Shown: positions 9,615-18,985 of the stretch, piece after piece
Numbering within the stretch: the stretch's first letter is position 1
Layout of the letters: every line of letters starts with the position of its first letter
NCBI GenBank assembly: GCA_963753545.1
Contig: CAVWCQ010000008.1
Coordinates: forward strand, 3,844,001 to 3,908,000
Length of the DNA: 64,000 bases
Direction of reading: 5' to 3'
Source: CAVWCQ01 sp963753545
GTDB lineage: Bacteria; Chloroflexota; Anaerolineae; Aggregatilineales; Aggregatilineaceae
Made by a program: the position numbers and the translations under genes
Notes under the pieces: generated by a model
What the model saw: only the letters and a program-made list of their open reading frames with translations
What the model was told of the DNA's origin: nothing
Database searches by the model: none

Positions 9615-11471
9615 TCAGCGGCGAGAGCGCAAATCCTTCGCCTTTTGCTGCAAATACTGGAAGTATTCAGACTCAACAATTTCCGACACCTGCCGCGCCT
9701 TTTTCACCTCATCCACTTCGATCCGCAATTGGACGATCTGCTGTTTGAGTTCTTGTTCGCGCGTCTCGACTTCCTGGGCATTTTGAATGGCAATAGCCGC
9801 CTGAATAGCGATGCTTTCCAGGATGCGCAGATTATCGCCAGTGAACCCTTGGGTACTGACGAGTTCAATAGTGCCAATCACTTCATTCTTATGGACCAGG
9901 GGAACGCCCAGATAGGCATGTGGCTTGTAACGCTGCCAGGCTCGATCAGCGTTCTCTTCTTGCAGCGTTTCATCGCTATGGACATCCTCAACCAACAGGG
10001 TCTGCCGCTCGAACAACTGCGCCAGATATCCTTTGATCGGATAAGACTGTTTGGTCGCGATGGTCTGTCCCGCGTCTTTACCGATGGACATCTGCATGAC
10101 CATGCTCGCGTTCTTTTTATCATACAGGCAGATTTCAGCCCCATCGTGAGGAATCACCTGGCTCAACGCTTTCATCAGGTAGTAGAGAGTCGGGCGCAAA
10201 TCGACACTGGAGCTGATGGTCGTGCCAATTTCGTAAATGGTCCTCAGTTCGTTCACACGGGCACGCAGCGACATCACCATCGCGCTGAACACTCGTGCCA
10301 GATCGCCTATCTCGCTCTCGTTCTGCATGACATCCGACAAATCGGAAGGGGAGAAGGGACGGTCGTTTTCGACATTTTGGGCAGCCCAGGCCAGCTTTTT
10401 GATGGGTCGGGCGATGGTTCGGGCCAGGCTTAAACCAACAATAAGCGCCAGAATACCAACGACTACAACGCTCAGGGCACTCTGCGTGGCAAGGCGGTTC
10501 AGCGGGGCCGAAAATTCACTTTGCGGCTGGCTGACAACCACGACCCAACTGAGCTGATCCATCGGTTTAAAGCCAGCAATCTGCGATTCGTGATCAGAGT
10601 CGTAGCTGGTATAACCAGCTAGTGCATTGCTCAGGGTCCCAGCCAGTTTGGGCAGTCCCATATTAGGGACGGTGCAGCCTTCCAGATTTTTCGCATCGGT
10701 GCAGCCCTCCAGCACAAAGCGCTGGCCTGCCCGTATTTCCACATCGCGAGGGAGTGGTGCCAGGCTGTGATAGAGCAGTGAGCTGTCAGGGTGAATGACC
10801 ACGACACCATCCTGATCGACGATGAAGGCATACCCTTTGTCGCCTACTTTGAGCGTATTCACGATCTGCTCAATGGCAACCGCCTGCACTTTGATGGCCA
10901 CCACGCCAAGTATATCGCCGTTCTCATTGTACACAGGCGAAGAAAAATACAGGCCCAACAGTCTGCTGGTCCGTCCAACCAGGATATCGATATAGGGATT
11001 ACCAGCCATTCCTTGCGTGAAGTAGGCGCGATTTGCGACGTTCAACCGCTCGATAGTAGGTTTCCCTTCCATCTGGCGCGATATCTGCGTTCTACCATCC
11101 CTGTTGACCACATACGCATATTCATAGGTGGGATTAGAATCGAGGACATTCTGCAAGGCGTAGGCCGCATCTGCACGGGTGCGGCTGCGCTCTTCGGGCG
11201 AACTGGACAGGTAGCGCACCAGCGAAGCATCGCCGCCAAGCTGTTTAACCACATAACGATTATCGATCATCAACTGGTCGATCTGATCTGCCGTGTTGGT
11301 GGCAACCAGTTCCATGTTCCGGTAGGCCGTGTCTTTGACACTTTTCAAACTGCCCTGCAGGTTGTAGTAAGCCGTTAAGCTCATCGGAATGAGCGCAGCC
11401 AAAAACAGCGTAATGGCCAGCCGGACGTTAATGGACCAGTTGCGCCATCGGAATTCGCGGAGATACTTCAT
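9615..11471 (-). CDS. dCache-HAMP-GAF membrane sensor without output domain
   Basis: 618 residues, starting at ATG 11471 after GGGGGAG. A first membrane helix (about 18-38) leads to a large extracellular double-Cache domain (about 40-325; DSNPTYEYAYVVNRDGR, YFSSPVYNENGDILGVV and KGYAFIVDQDGVVVIHP are the usual ligand-pocket strands). A second helix (about 333-352), a HAMP linker with the RPIKKL start, and a GAF domain (about 425-570) follow. The last 45 residues are a coiled coil ending QVSEIVESEYF and a basic tail, also found at the end of the GAF protein at 31102-31968. No kinase, methyl-accepting, GGDEF or cyclase domain is present. It probably senses a small extracellular ligand and passes the signal to a partner through the GAF domain or tail. 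The O-methyltransferase gene just upstream may share its transcript. Confidence 0.8.
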   Translation of the reverse strand: MKYLREFRWRNWSINVRLAITLFLAALIPMSLTAYYNLQGSLKSVKDTAYRNMELVATNTADQIDQLMIDNRYVVKQLGGDASLVRYLSSSPEERSRTRADAAYALQNVLDSNPTYEYAYVVNRDGRTQISRQMEGKPTIERLNVANRAYFTQGMAGNPYIDILVGRTSRLLGLYFSSPVYNENGDILGVVAIKVQAVAIEQIVNTLKVGDKGYAFIVDQDGVVVIHPDSSLLYHSLAPLPRDVEIRAGQRFVLEGCTDAKNLEGCTVPNMGLPKLAGTLSNALAGYTSYDSDHESQIAGFKPMDQLSWVVVVSQPQSEFSAPLNRLATQSALSVVVVGILALIVGLSLARTIARPIKKLAWAAQNVENDRPFSPSDLSDVMQNESEIGDLARVFSAMVMSLRARVNELRTIYEIGTTISSSVDLRPTLYYLMKALSQVIPHDGAEICLYDKKNASMVMQMSIGKDAGQTIATKQSYPIKGYLAQLFERQTLLVEDVHSDETLQEENADRAWQRYKPHAYLGVPLVHKNEVIGTIELVSTQGFTGDNLRILESIAIQAAIAIQNAQEVETREQELKQQIVQLRIEVDEVKKARQVSEIVESEYFQYLQQKAKDLRSRR

Positions 11472-11489
11472 GACTCCCCCTTTTTGGGT

Positions 11490-12200
11490 CTAACCTGTAT
11501 ACCGTGACACCCATAAGCCATCACGGACGGGCACGATCACGCTCTGCAACTGGGGATGTCCTGCAACTGCCTCATTATAAGCCTGGATACCCAATACCTG
11601 CTTGGGCAAATGATCATTAGGAGAGAGCAGCACTTCGCCCAGGCAGAATGCATTGTCGCCCAATAGCAGGCCACCGCCCCTCAGATGCGCTAGGCACAGG
11701 TCCAGCAGTTGAAGCGCAAGCCTGGAATCAGAGCCAAAATAAGCGTGTTTGATCACATCCTGGAGAATAACATCAAACTTTCCAGGTAATGTGGGTAAAA
11801 TATCAAATACATCACCCACCAGCACCGTTATCTGCTCTTCCAATCCCGCCCGATGGATAAACTGGCGAGCGCGCTTGGCTCGCTGGGGATCGATCTCAAT
11901 ACTGGTTACGTGACTGTCAGGTGTTATGGCACGCGCCAACCATAAAGCCGAATAGCCTACCGCTGTCCCAATATCAAGAATGTGGTGTCCCGGTTCAGTA
12001 GAATTCACGAACATCTGGATAATCGCCCCTTCCAATGGGCCGATAATTGGAATCGATTCATCCAGGGCGATACTCTCCATTTCGTGCAGCACATCATCCA
12101 ACGGTGAGATACAAGGCCGCTGGCGTAGCAATTGCAAAGCATATTGAGCAAGTGGATCGTCGTTCAGTTGGGGCGCAATCGGAAGTGCTTGGCTATTCAT
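11490..12200 (-). CDS. SAM-dependent O-methyltransferase (catechol/caffeoyl-CoA type)
   Basis: 236 residues from ATG 12200, five bases after GAGGG; an in-frame TTG four codons upstream overlaps that ribosome site and is less likely. The SAM-binding glycine loop is ILDIGTAVGYS (about 74-84), followed by the acidic SIEID strand, and a DVIKHAYF segment sits where metal-dependent O-methyltransferases of Pfam Methyltransf_3 have D-x-D-K-x-x-Y. The first Asp of that metal site appears shifted (QDVIK), so metal dependence is uncertain. Proteins like this methylate catechols, flavonoids or other phenolics; the substrate cannot be told. The stop is 18 bp before the sensor gene start, suggesting co-transcription. 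Confidence 0.75.
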   Translation of the reverse strand: MNSQALPIAPQLNDDPLAQYALQLLRQRPCISPLDDVLHEMESIALDESIPIIGPLEGAIIQMFVNSTEPGHHILDIGTAVGYSALWLARAITPDSHVTSIEIDPQRAKRARQFIHRAGLEEQITVLVGDVFDILPTLPGKFDVILQDVIKHAYFGSDSRLALQLLDLCLAHLRGGGLLLGDNAFCLGEVLLSPNDHLPKQVLGIQAYNEAVAGHPQLQSVIVPVRDGLWVSRYTG

Positions 12201-12259
12201 AGAGTCCCTCAATTGGCAGCAAAGAATCCGGCCGCTAAGCTAAAATGATGATATGATAA

Positions 12260-12320
12260 TCCCGCCATTGTCTACACAACTATATAATTGTGTCGATTTT
12301 TGAAAAAATCGCAATTCTAC
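12260..12320. promoter_or_regulatory. AT-rich divergent intergenic region with two hairpins
   Basis: The 216 bp between the methyltransferase (minus) and the transporter (plus) are AT-rich. Two adjacent perfect inverted repeats stand out: ACACAA/TTGTGT around 12274-12293 and CGATTTTT/AAAAATCG at 12294-12311. They could be operators of the divergent promoters or form a cruciform; no consensus promoter is clear. Confidence 0.3.
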
Positions 12321-12416
12321 CTTTTATCTAACTTTACAGTTTATTAAATCTCTGTCAAAGTATAGAAGGTAATTTATCCACTGCTGGAACATTCTATGAT
12401 TTGACTGCTAAGCCGC

Positions 12417-15400
12417 TTGTTCAATATCCGCCAACACGAATGGCCTCGGCTGCTCATGTTGTACGGAATGCTCTTTATATTCTACGCCGGCATGACCTGG
12501 GGCGAAACGATCAGTGAAGCATCGTTTCTACGGCAGGTCGGTGTCAAATATCTGTCGCTGGTCTTCCTTGCCCATGCCCTGGTATCAATTATCAGCACGT
12601 CGATCTATTCGGCCTTTGTTGATCGCATCCACAACGACAGGCTGTTGATCGCCGTGTCAGCCGCCAGCGTAATTGCCATCGGTTTTGGGGTATCCCTGCT
12701 CGAAATGGAGAAATTTGGCGCGGCTTATCTGACGCTCTATGTGCTGGCCCGTGTTATCCGCACCATTTTTATTCTGCACTGGTGGACCTATGTCAATGGC
12801 TTTTACGATACGCAATCATCAAAGCGCATTGTTCCGGTCCTCAGTTCATCATCCAGGCTGGCCATTATCACAGCGGGCTTAACCGTCCCCCTGCTCACCT
12901 CGCTCATGGATACAGACCGGATCATGCTGATCTGGATTTCATCGCTGGTAATCGTTTCTGGCCTTGTCTGGCTGATGCCGCGCCTGATCCATCAGCAGTA
13001 TGGGGCTGAACACGGCGGCAGTCTCAAACACGCCTCCCATCTTGAGAATATCCGTGAGGGATTCCGCTATGTGTCGCGTTCGGTATATCTCCGCTGGATG
13101 GCAGTTTCTACCTTCATCCTCGTTTTGATCTTTGCCCTGCTGAACTATCAGGCAGGCAAGACGATGCTGGGCGAACTGCACTCGGTGCGCCAGCTCTCGA
13201 TCTTCATCGGCCAGATTAATGCGCTCGCTGGTCTGATTATGTTGCCGGTTCAGATGTTCCTGTTCAGCCGCATCGTCAGCCGGATCGGCGTCGGGACTGC
13301 CAATCTGATTTATCCCGCCGGAACCCTAGTCATCTCCGGGTTAGTCGTCGCCTTCCCGGTCGATCTCACCGTAGCAGCATTGGCCTACTTTGACCGGACT
13401 ACCTTCCGCTTTGACGTCCGTGAGACGAGCAATAATCTTCTTTATAATGCTGTGCCACAGCAAATCAAAGGGCGGGCCAGGGCATTCATTGAAGGCGGGA
13501 TCACGCCGCTTGGTCTCATCGTCAGCAGCCTGCTGTTGATCGTTTTACAACAGATGACATCGAACTGGGCCTTGCTCTCGCTGCTGGGACTCCTGGCAGT
13601 TGCTTATATGGCAACTTCCATTATCCTCCGCCGCCAATATTCGCGTGCGCTGATTACGATGCTTGAGCAGGAAGACCTGTCCGTTCTACTGTCCCTGGCC
13701 TCCGATCTGACCATCGCTGACAGCGATACAATGCACTGGCTCAGAAACAAGCTGAACGAAACGACCAGCAGCGATCTGAAGATTTTTATTGCCAAAATCA
13801 TCAAAGAAGTAGGCGGCAGCGAAGCCCGACCCATCCTGGAGGAACTCAGCCACAGCAGTGACACCTATGCTCGCTTGGCAGCGATTGAATTGCTCTCAGA
13901 GACAGACAGCCGGAACGAGTTGACCCCGGCCTTTTGGGAAAGACTGCTGGATGACCCTGATCCGCGCATTCGCCGGGCAGCACTCGCTGGCCTGCAGCAG
14001 TGGCGCGGCGAAGACAGCTCGGAATTTTTGGAAGCAGCTCTGGAATGCCTGCGTGATCTTGATATGGAAGTCCGCGCTGCGGCTATTCCGCCTCTGATCC
14101 ACTCCGGTGACCTGTTTTACATGGCGGGAGCTGTTCAAGAGTTAGTCGCTATGCTGAACCATGCCGATCCAGCTATTCGCGCCCAGGGGGTGCAGGTCTC
14201 CAGCAAGGCCGGCGATGCGCGCACAATCCGCAGCCTGGTAAACTATCTGGATGAAGAGTCAGATGATGTCCGGCTGCAAGCATTGGTGGGAATTGAGGCG
14301 CTGCTAGGTAAAAGCACACCACCCAAACTGGTTTCCCTGGTTGCAGACAAAATCTCCATGCTCATGAAAAGCAAGTCGGACCGAATACGGCTGGCAGTCG
14401 TACGCATCTCTGGCAAAATGAACCAGCCAGCAGCTCATACCTGCCTGCTTGATGCTCTGACCGATCCTGCATCATCCGTGCGCCAACAAGCCGTTCAGAC
14501 GCTGAGCAGGTTGGGCACGCCTATGATTCCATCCCTGGTAAGAATGATGGATGGTACACGCGGCGAAAGCAGCAAAATGGCGGCTGTCACCCTGACCATG
14601 ATCCAGCCATCCGAATACGGCCCTCGTCTGGAGACTTACCTGCAATCTTGCCTGCAAGAAATTTATCAGAACCATATCCGGCTCAACGCACTGACGTCGT
14701 GTGGTTCACATCAGGGAATAGCGCTGCTTAAAAGCACGCTGCTTCAACGCAACCAGCAGCTTCTCACGGATATTTTCGACCTGCTGCGTGCAAAATATGC
14801 CGCTGATACGGTGCGCGTGGTGAGTGAGTCCCTCAAAAGCGACAACCAGCGCGTTCGAGCCAATGCGATTGAAGCTCTTGAATCTTTGACAACGCCGCAA
14901 ACTGCCAAATTGATTGCTGCTCTGTTCGACGTTGAGCAGACCTCGGCGGATTTGGGCAGGCAGGGCATGGAATCTCTTGAACTCGTCCAGCAGGATACCG
15001 CGCAAACAATCCGTGAACTGCTCTCGAGGCCGGATGACTCCTGGCTTCGCGCGGTGATGATCTATGCTTTAGCCGAGATTGGGGCAGCGCTTCCTGCCGA
15101 ACCATCCCCTGCCGAGTCCTCTGGGGTCGAGCAGTCCACCCGGCGCACGGCTCGCCGTAATCCGCTCGATCTGTTAACTGATAAACTCACAACATCCGCT
15201 GCTCCGTCCCCGGCACCAGCGTCCGAATTTGTCTTCAGCCTACAGGAAATTAAGGCGATGGTCCTGGATGCGATGGCCGATGAATCGGAAGAAGTGCAGG
15301 CTGCTGCACAAACGGCAATGCGCTTGCTGGCCGGGCCGCGCCATTCACAAGAAAAAACCCAACAGCGGGAGGAAACAATGCTGTCTACCATTGAAAAAGT

Positions 15401-15874
15401 AATCTTCTTAAAGGAAGTACCGTTCTTTCAAAACATGACGGTTGACCAGCTTAAAGCTCTGGCCGCGGCCTGTGAAGAACAGCTTTTTGCCGAGGACGAA
15501 CGGTATCTATAATGAGGGGATCCTGGCGGCGCATTGTATGTGGTTGTCAGTGGTAAAGTAGCCATCGAGCGCGAAGGCCAGCGACAGGGATCAACAACCC
15601 GCCTGGAAACCATTGAGCAGCGTTTCTACTTTGGCGAAATGACACTCTTTGATAACAGCCCGCGTAGCGCTTCAGCGGTAGCTGTACAGGACACGATGAC
15701 ATTCTCCGCCTGCGCCGCGAACCATTGCTCGCTCTGACCCACCAGTATCCCGATCTATCGCTGGAACTTATCAACGTCCTCAGCCAGCGCCTGCGCGATG
15801 CGGAAGACAAAATCGCCCAGTTAACCAAGTCCAAGCCGCGCGAACTGCACAAACTATTCGACCGGCTGGAATAA
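12417..15874 (+). CDS. NTT/MFS-like transporter fused to HEAT repeats and a cyclic-nucleotide-binding domain, with frameshifts
   Basis: A fusion of about 1,150 residues. Residues about 10-410 are a twelve-helix membrane domain resembling ADP/ATP translocase-like (Npt) and MFS proteins. Residues about 430-880 are HEAT-type alpha repeats (recurring ALxGLxxW, VRxQAVQTLSRLG). A Pro/Ala/Ser-rich linker leads to a CNBD/CRP-N domain (about 990-1140; LKEVPFFQNMTVDQLKALA, ALYVVVSGKVAIE, FGEMTLFD). Start is uncertain: TTG 12417 gives MFNIRQHEWPRLLMLYG, and an upstream TGA at 12402 limits the choice. In the CNBD the frame slips near 15503, returns near 15523 (IYNEG then GGALYVV), and slips again near 15703, ending TKSKPRELHKLFDRLE at 15874. 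Transport substrate unknown; the CNBD suggests gating or control by a cyclic nucleotide. A strong terminator follows. Confidence 0.8.
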
Positions 15875-15888
15875 CAACCATTCTTGGC

Positions 15889-15933
15889 AAGGCTAATCTA
15901 ATCTGTTAATTCCTTAGGTAGATTAGCCTTTTT
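15889..15933 (+). terminator. intrinsic terminator after the transporter fusion gene
   Basis: A 12-bp perfect stem (AAGGCTAATCTA at 15889-15900, TAGATTAGCCTT at 15919-15930) is followed by TTT. It confirms that the transporter gene extends to 15874 and ends its own transcript. Confidence 0.85.
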
Positions 15934-15953
15934 AGTCTCAGCAGGAATGATGT

Positions 15954-16637
15954 ATGGACGAAGTGATCCACCGTCTCAAAATCTGGCTCAAAGTGTTCAT
16001 TCCCCATGACATCGCGACAGCAAAAACGGTTCCCGGCAGCGGTCCTCACGCCGGAAAAACGATGCTGCCCAGCCCGCTGCCCCTCACCGCCCACTTTCTC
16101 ACCGATCAACGCGGTTTCAGCCCTTATCTTGATGCACACTGCCGTATGCATTCCGAGATCGAAATCGATACAGACAATGCGCAGATGATTTGCCAGTTTC
16201 ATACCTGCTATCCAACCATTCAGGTTGATCCCGATACCGGTGATGAAAAGTGCTACCAATCCGCTGATACCAGAGATATGTACTTTTCAGACTTCCGTGT
16301 AACGGATGGTGGACTGACGATGGCAGTGGATATGCACGGTTCCACGAAAAACCCGTGTCTGCAAATCGCCAACATCAAACTCTCACCCAACCTGGATTAT
16401 GAGGGCACGCTCGCGATTCACTTGCAGGAGGATAAGCGCAAAGCGATCCTCTTGTTTGATGGCAAGATCGAAGAGTATCCGGCCTTCGAGATGTATGCCA
16501 TTGTCAACGATGGACCTACTCAAGTGATCTTCCAGGAACCGATCAAACCGGGCAGCAGCATCGTAAATCTGGTCGGGGCACCCTCGAGAGCGGTCAACTA
16601 TCGCGTTGAGCTGGTTGTCGAAACGAAAGCGAGTTAG
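15954..16637 (+). CDS. uncharacterised cytoplasmic protein
   Basis: 227 residues from ATG 15954, seven bases after AGGA. There is no signal peptide or membrane helix. The sequence begins with an amphipathic helix and a KVFIPHD strand, then alternates short strands and turns rich in Asp and His, with a pair of Cys (CQFHTCYP) near residue 82 and a Thr-rich C-terminal strand. The opening (KVFIP, then a region with HFLTDQRGFSPY and a long beta-rich body) reminds me of DUF3238-type proteins, but I cannot confirm this. The gene stands alone on a short transcript and overlaps the convergent oxidoreductase stop by 4 nt. Confidence 0.6.
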   Translation: MDEVIHRLKIWLKVFIPHDIATAKTVPGSGPHAGKTMLPSPLPLTAHFLTDQRGFSPYLDAHCRMHSEIEIDTDNAQMICQFHTCYPTIQVDPDTGDEKCYQSADTRDMYFSDFRVTDGGLTMAVDMHGSTKNPCLQIANIKLSPNLDYEGTLAIHLQEDKRKAILLFDGKIEEYPAFEMYAIVNDGPTQVIFQEPIKPGSSIVNLVGAPSRAVNYRVELVVETKAS

Positions 16638-18094
16638 GAAAAATCGTCCATCACTGCTCGTGCGGCATAATAGCCACACATCCCATGCACGCCGCCGCCG
16701 GGAGGCGTGGACGAAGAGCAGAGATAGAGTCCTTTGCCTGGGATCGCATAGGGATTCCAGAAGCGCCACGTTGGACGAGTGAACAACTGCCTCAGATCTT
16801 GCACGCCGCCGTTGATATCCCCGCCAACGTAGTTAGGGTTGTAGGCTTCTAGCTGCGGGGAAGTGAACGTGTGCCGGGCCAGGATCAGATCGCGGAAGCC
16901 CGGTGCAAAACGTTCCATCTGACCCTCGATCCGTTCCGTCATATCAACAAATGATCCGCTGGGAATATGGCAATAGGCCCATCCCGTATGTTTACCCTCC
17001 GGCGCGCGCGTAGGATCGAACATACTTTGTTGAGCCACCAAAACAAGCGGCCTTTCCGCTATCTTTCCGTCCCACGGTGCGCGCTCCGATTGAGCAAGTT
17101 CCTCATAACGTCCACCCAGGTGAACCGTTCCGGCCCGGCTGCACGATGCGTCTTTCCACGGGATCGGCCCGCTCAATGCCCAGTCTATCTTAAAAATACC
17201 AGGGCCATAGCGATATTTTTCCAGGCTGTGGCGATAACGGGATGGCAGCCGATCCCCAGCAATTTGCAGGAGTTGGCGGGGTGTTATATCGAACAGCACC
17301 GCACGGGCAGGCGGCAGTTCGTCCAACGATTGGACAGGCGTTCCGGTGATGATCTCGCCTCCCATCTCTGTTAAATACGCTGCCATGGCCTGTGTGATTT
17401 TTGCCGATCCGCCGCGCGCCATTGGCCAGCCAATCGCATGGGCCAGAATGCCCAACACTAATCCAAAGGATGCGGTTGGCATTCGATCCAGGGGGATAAA
17501 CGAGTGAGCCGCCATGCCAGCAAACAGTGCCTTCGCTTGTGGGCCTTTGAACTGTCTGTTGACAAGCTGGCGCGTGGAGAGCAGCGCCTTCAGACCAAAA
17601 CGTGCCATCAACAAGGGATGGTGTGGTATGAGTCTCAGTGGGGCCAGGATATCGGCGGCCAGATCGTCCCAGCGGCGCGCAAACGGTTCCATCAACTGCC
17701 GCCATGCCTCGCCATCGGGTCCGAGCGCCGCTGCTGTTTGATCAAACGAGCGGTACAGGTAAGCAGGTGGCAGATCATCAAAAGGATGAGCCAGGGCGAT
17801 CTCCGGATAAATCCACTCGACACCATATTTTTCCAGGGGGAGCGTTTTAAAAAACGGTGAACCAATGCCAAGCGGGTGGATCGCAGAGCAAACATCATGC
17901 ACAAAACCGGGCAGCGTTAGTTCTTCGGAGCGTGTGCCGCCGCCAATCTTCTCCCTGGCCTCAAAGACGGCAACAGACCACCCTGATCGGGCCAGTTCTA
18001 CGGCAGCAGCCAGCCCATTAGGGCCTGACCCTACCACAATCGCATCATACTCTGGCAATTCGTTCGCCTTTCGTCGTCCGTTGATAATATTCAT
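16634..18094 (-). CDS. CrtI/PYROXD2-like FAD-dependent oxidoreductase
   Basis: 486 residues. An N-terminal FAD-binding Rossmann fold has VGSGPNGLAA (21-30) and the acidic end of strand 2 (VFEAREKIGGGTRS), as in phytoene desaturases. The middle is variable substrate domain, and the C-terminus has PTWRFWNPYAIPGKGLYLCSSSTPPGGGVHGMCGYYAA, the second FAD motif of NAD(P)/FAD oxidoreductases of the CrtI/PYROXD2 group (given here in two parts: PTWRFWNPYAIPGKGLY and CSSSTPPGGGVHGMCG). These enzymes desaturate or oxidise lipids such as carotenoids; this branch has mostly unknown substrates. It diverges from the type III PKS operon across a 147-bp region and could belong to the same pathway. It ends in a 4-nt convergent overlap with the gene at 15954. 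Confidence 0.8.
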   Translation of the reverse strand: MNIINGRRKANELPEYDAIVVGSGPNGLAAAVELARSGWSVAVFEAREKIGGGTRSEELTLPGFVHDVCSAIHPLGIGSPFFKTLPLEKYGVEWIYPEIALAHPFDDLPPAYLYRSFDQTAAALGPDGEAWRQLMEPFARRWDDLAADILAPLRLIPHHPLLMARFGLKALLSTRQLVNRQFKGPQAKALFAGMAAHSFIPLDRMPTASFGLVLGILAHAIGWPMARGGSAKITQAMAAYLTEMGGEIITGTPVQSLDELPPARAVLFDITPRQLLQIAGDRLPSRYRHSLEKYRYGPGIFKIDWALSGPIPWKDASCSRAGTVHLGGRYEELAQSERAPWDGKIAERPLVLVAQQSMFDPTRAPEGKHTGWAYCHIPSGSFVDMTERIEGQMERFAPGFRDLILARHTFTSPQLEAYNPNYVGGDINGGVQDLRQLFTRPTWRFWNPYAIPGKGLYLCSSSTPPGGGVHGMCGYYAARAVMDDFS

Positions 18095-18241
18095 TTTTTA
18101 GCACAGCCTCACCCTGTTGGGCATTTGCCGCAGAATTTCTGATAATTGTTTCATCAAAATTGGTTTGCCTCTTTGATCCTCATAAATACTTCGCGGCTCT
18201 CTTTTACAAATATCGATTCTTTAAAACTGGTGATATCAACA

Positions 18242-18985
18242 ATGACAACAAGACCTGAAACGGTGTATTTGGGAGCGAGTGCAGGTATATTCGTTCCTGA
18301 GCGCATAGAAGCACCGGAAATGCTCGACTTGGGCCAGGGCACAACAGCAGATGTTCAGCAAAATCTGGCCGAGATGTGGCGGATCAACCGCTGGCTGGGC
18401 GGCTTCCGCGCCCTGACTCGACATTTGTATCCCCGCCTGCTTGCCGCCGGATCATCCGCCGGGCAGCCCGTCACCCTGGTTGATCTGGGAACTGGAGCAG
18501 CCGAAGTTCCGGCGGCGCTTGTCCGATGGAGCGAGGTGCGCGGCTTGCCAATCAGCGTCCTGGGCATCGATTGGATGGCCCGGCACTTAGCTGTAGCCAC
18601 CAGGCACCCCGCTGTTTTTCTGCTGCAAGCCGACGCGCTGCGGCTCCCGCTGCCCGCACAAAGCGTGGACTATGTGATCTCATCCTTGTTTTTGCATCAC
18701 TTCCCGCCCAACGAGGTGATCGCGCTCCTCCGCAGCGCTTTTGATTGTGCGCGGTGCGGCATCATCATGAGCGATCTGGTGCGCGGTTGGCTCCCCTGGA
18801 GCGCGTTCAAACTGGTCCAACCCATCTTTGCCCGCAATTATCTCACCCGGCACGATGGCGCTCTTTCGGTGCGGCGGGCCTATACCCCTGCTGAACTGCG
18901 CGAGTTAGCCGATGCTGCCGGGTTGCAGCGCGCAGAGATTTATACCCATTGGCCCTGGCGCATGACCCTGGTGGCAGACAAATGA
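18242..18985 (+). CDS. class I SAM-dependent methyltransferase of the PKS cluster
   Basis: 247 residues from ATG 18242 (MTTRPETVYL); an in-frame TTG at 18146 would add a Leu/Ser-rich, poorly folded leader and is less likely. The SAM glycine loop is VDLGTGAAEVP (80-90), followed by VLGIDWM and the acidic strand/loop LLQADALRLPLP and DYVISSLFLHHFP typical of UbiE/class I enzymes. It overlaps the following FAD oxidoreductase by the ATGA tetranucleotide, so the two are coupled. In bacterial type III PKS operons such methyltransferases usually O- or C-methylate the polyketide product; that role here is inferred from position. Confidence 0.8.
   Translation: MTTRPETVYLGASAGIFVPERIEAPEMLDLGQGTTADVQQNLAEMWRINRWLGGFRALTRHLYPRLLAAGSSAGQPVTLVDLGTGAAEVPAALVRWSEVRGLPISVLGIDWMARHLAVATRHPAVFLLQADALRLPLPAQSVDYVISSLFLHHFPPNEVIALLRSAFDCARCGIIMSDLVRGWLPWSAFKLVQPIFARNYLTRHDGALSVRRAYTPAELRELADAAGLQRAEIYTHWPWRMTLVADK

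Noticed and set aside
9645..10433. 262-codon open frame on the plus strand
   Set aside because: It is antisense to the dCache-HAMP-GAF gene, has no recognisable domain and no ribosome site; the minus-strand frame has a full, coherent domain order.
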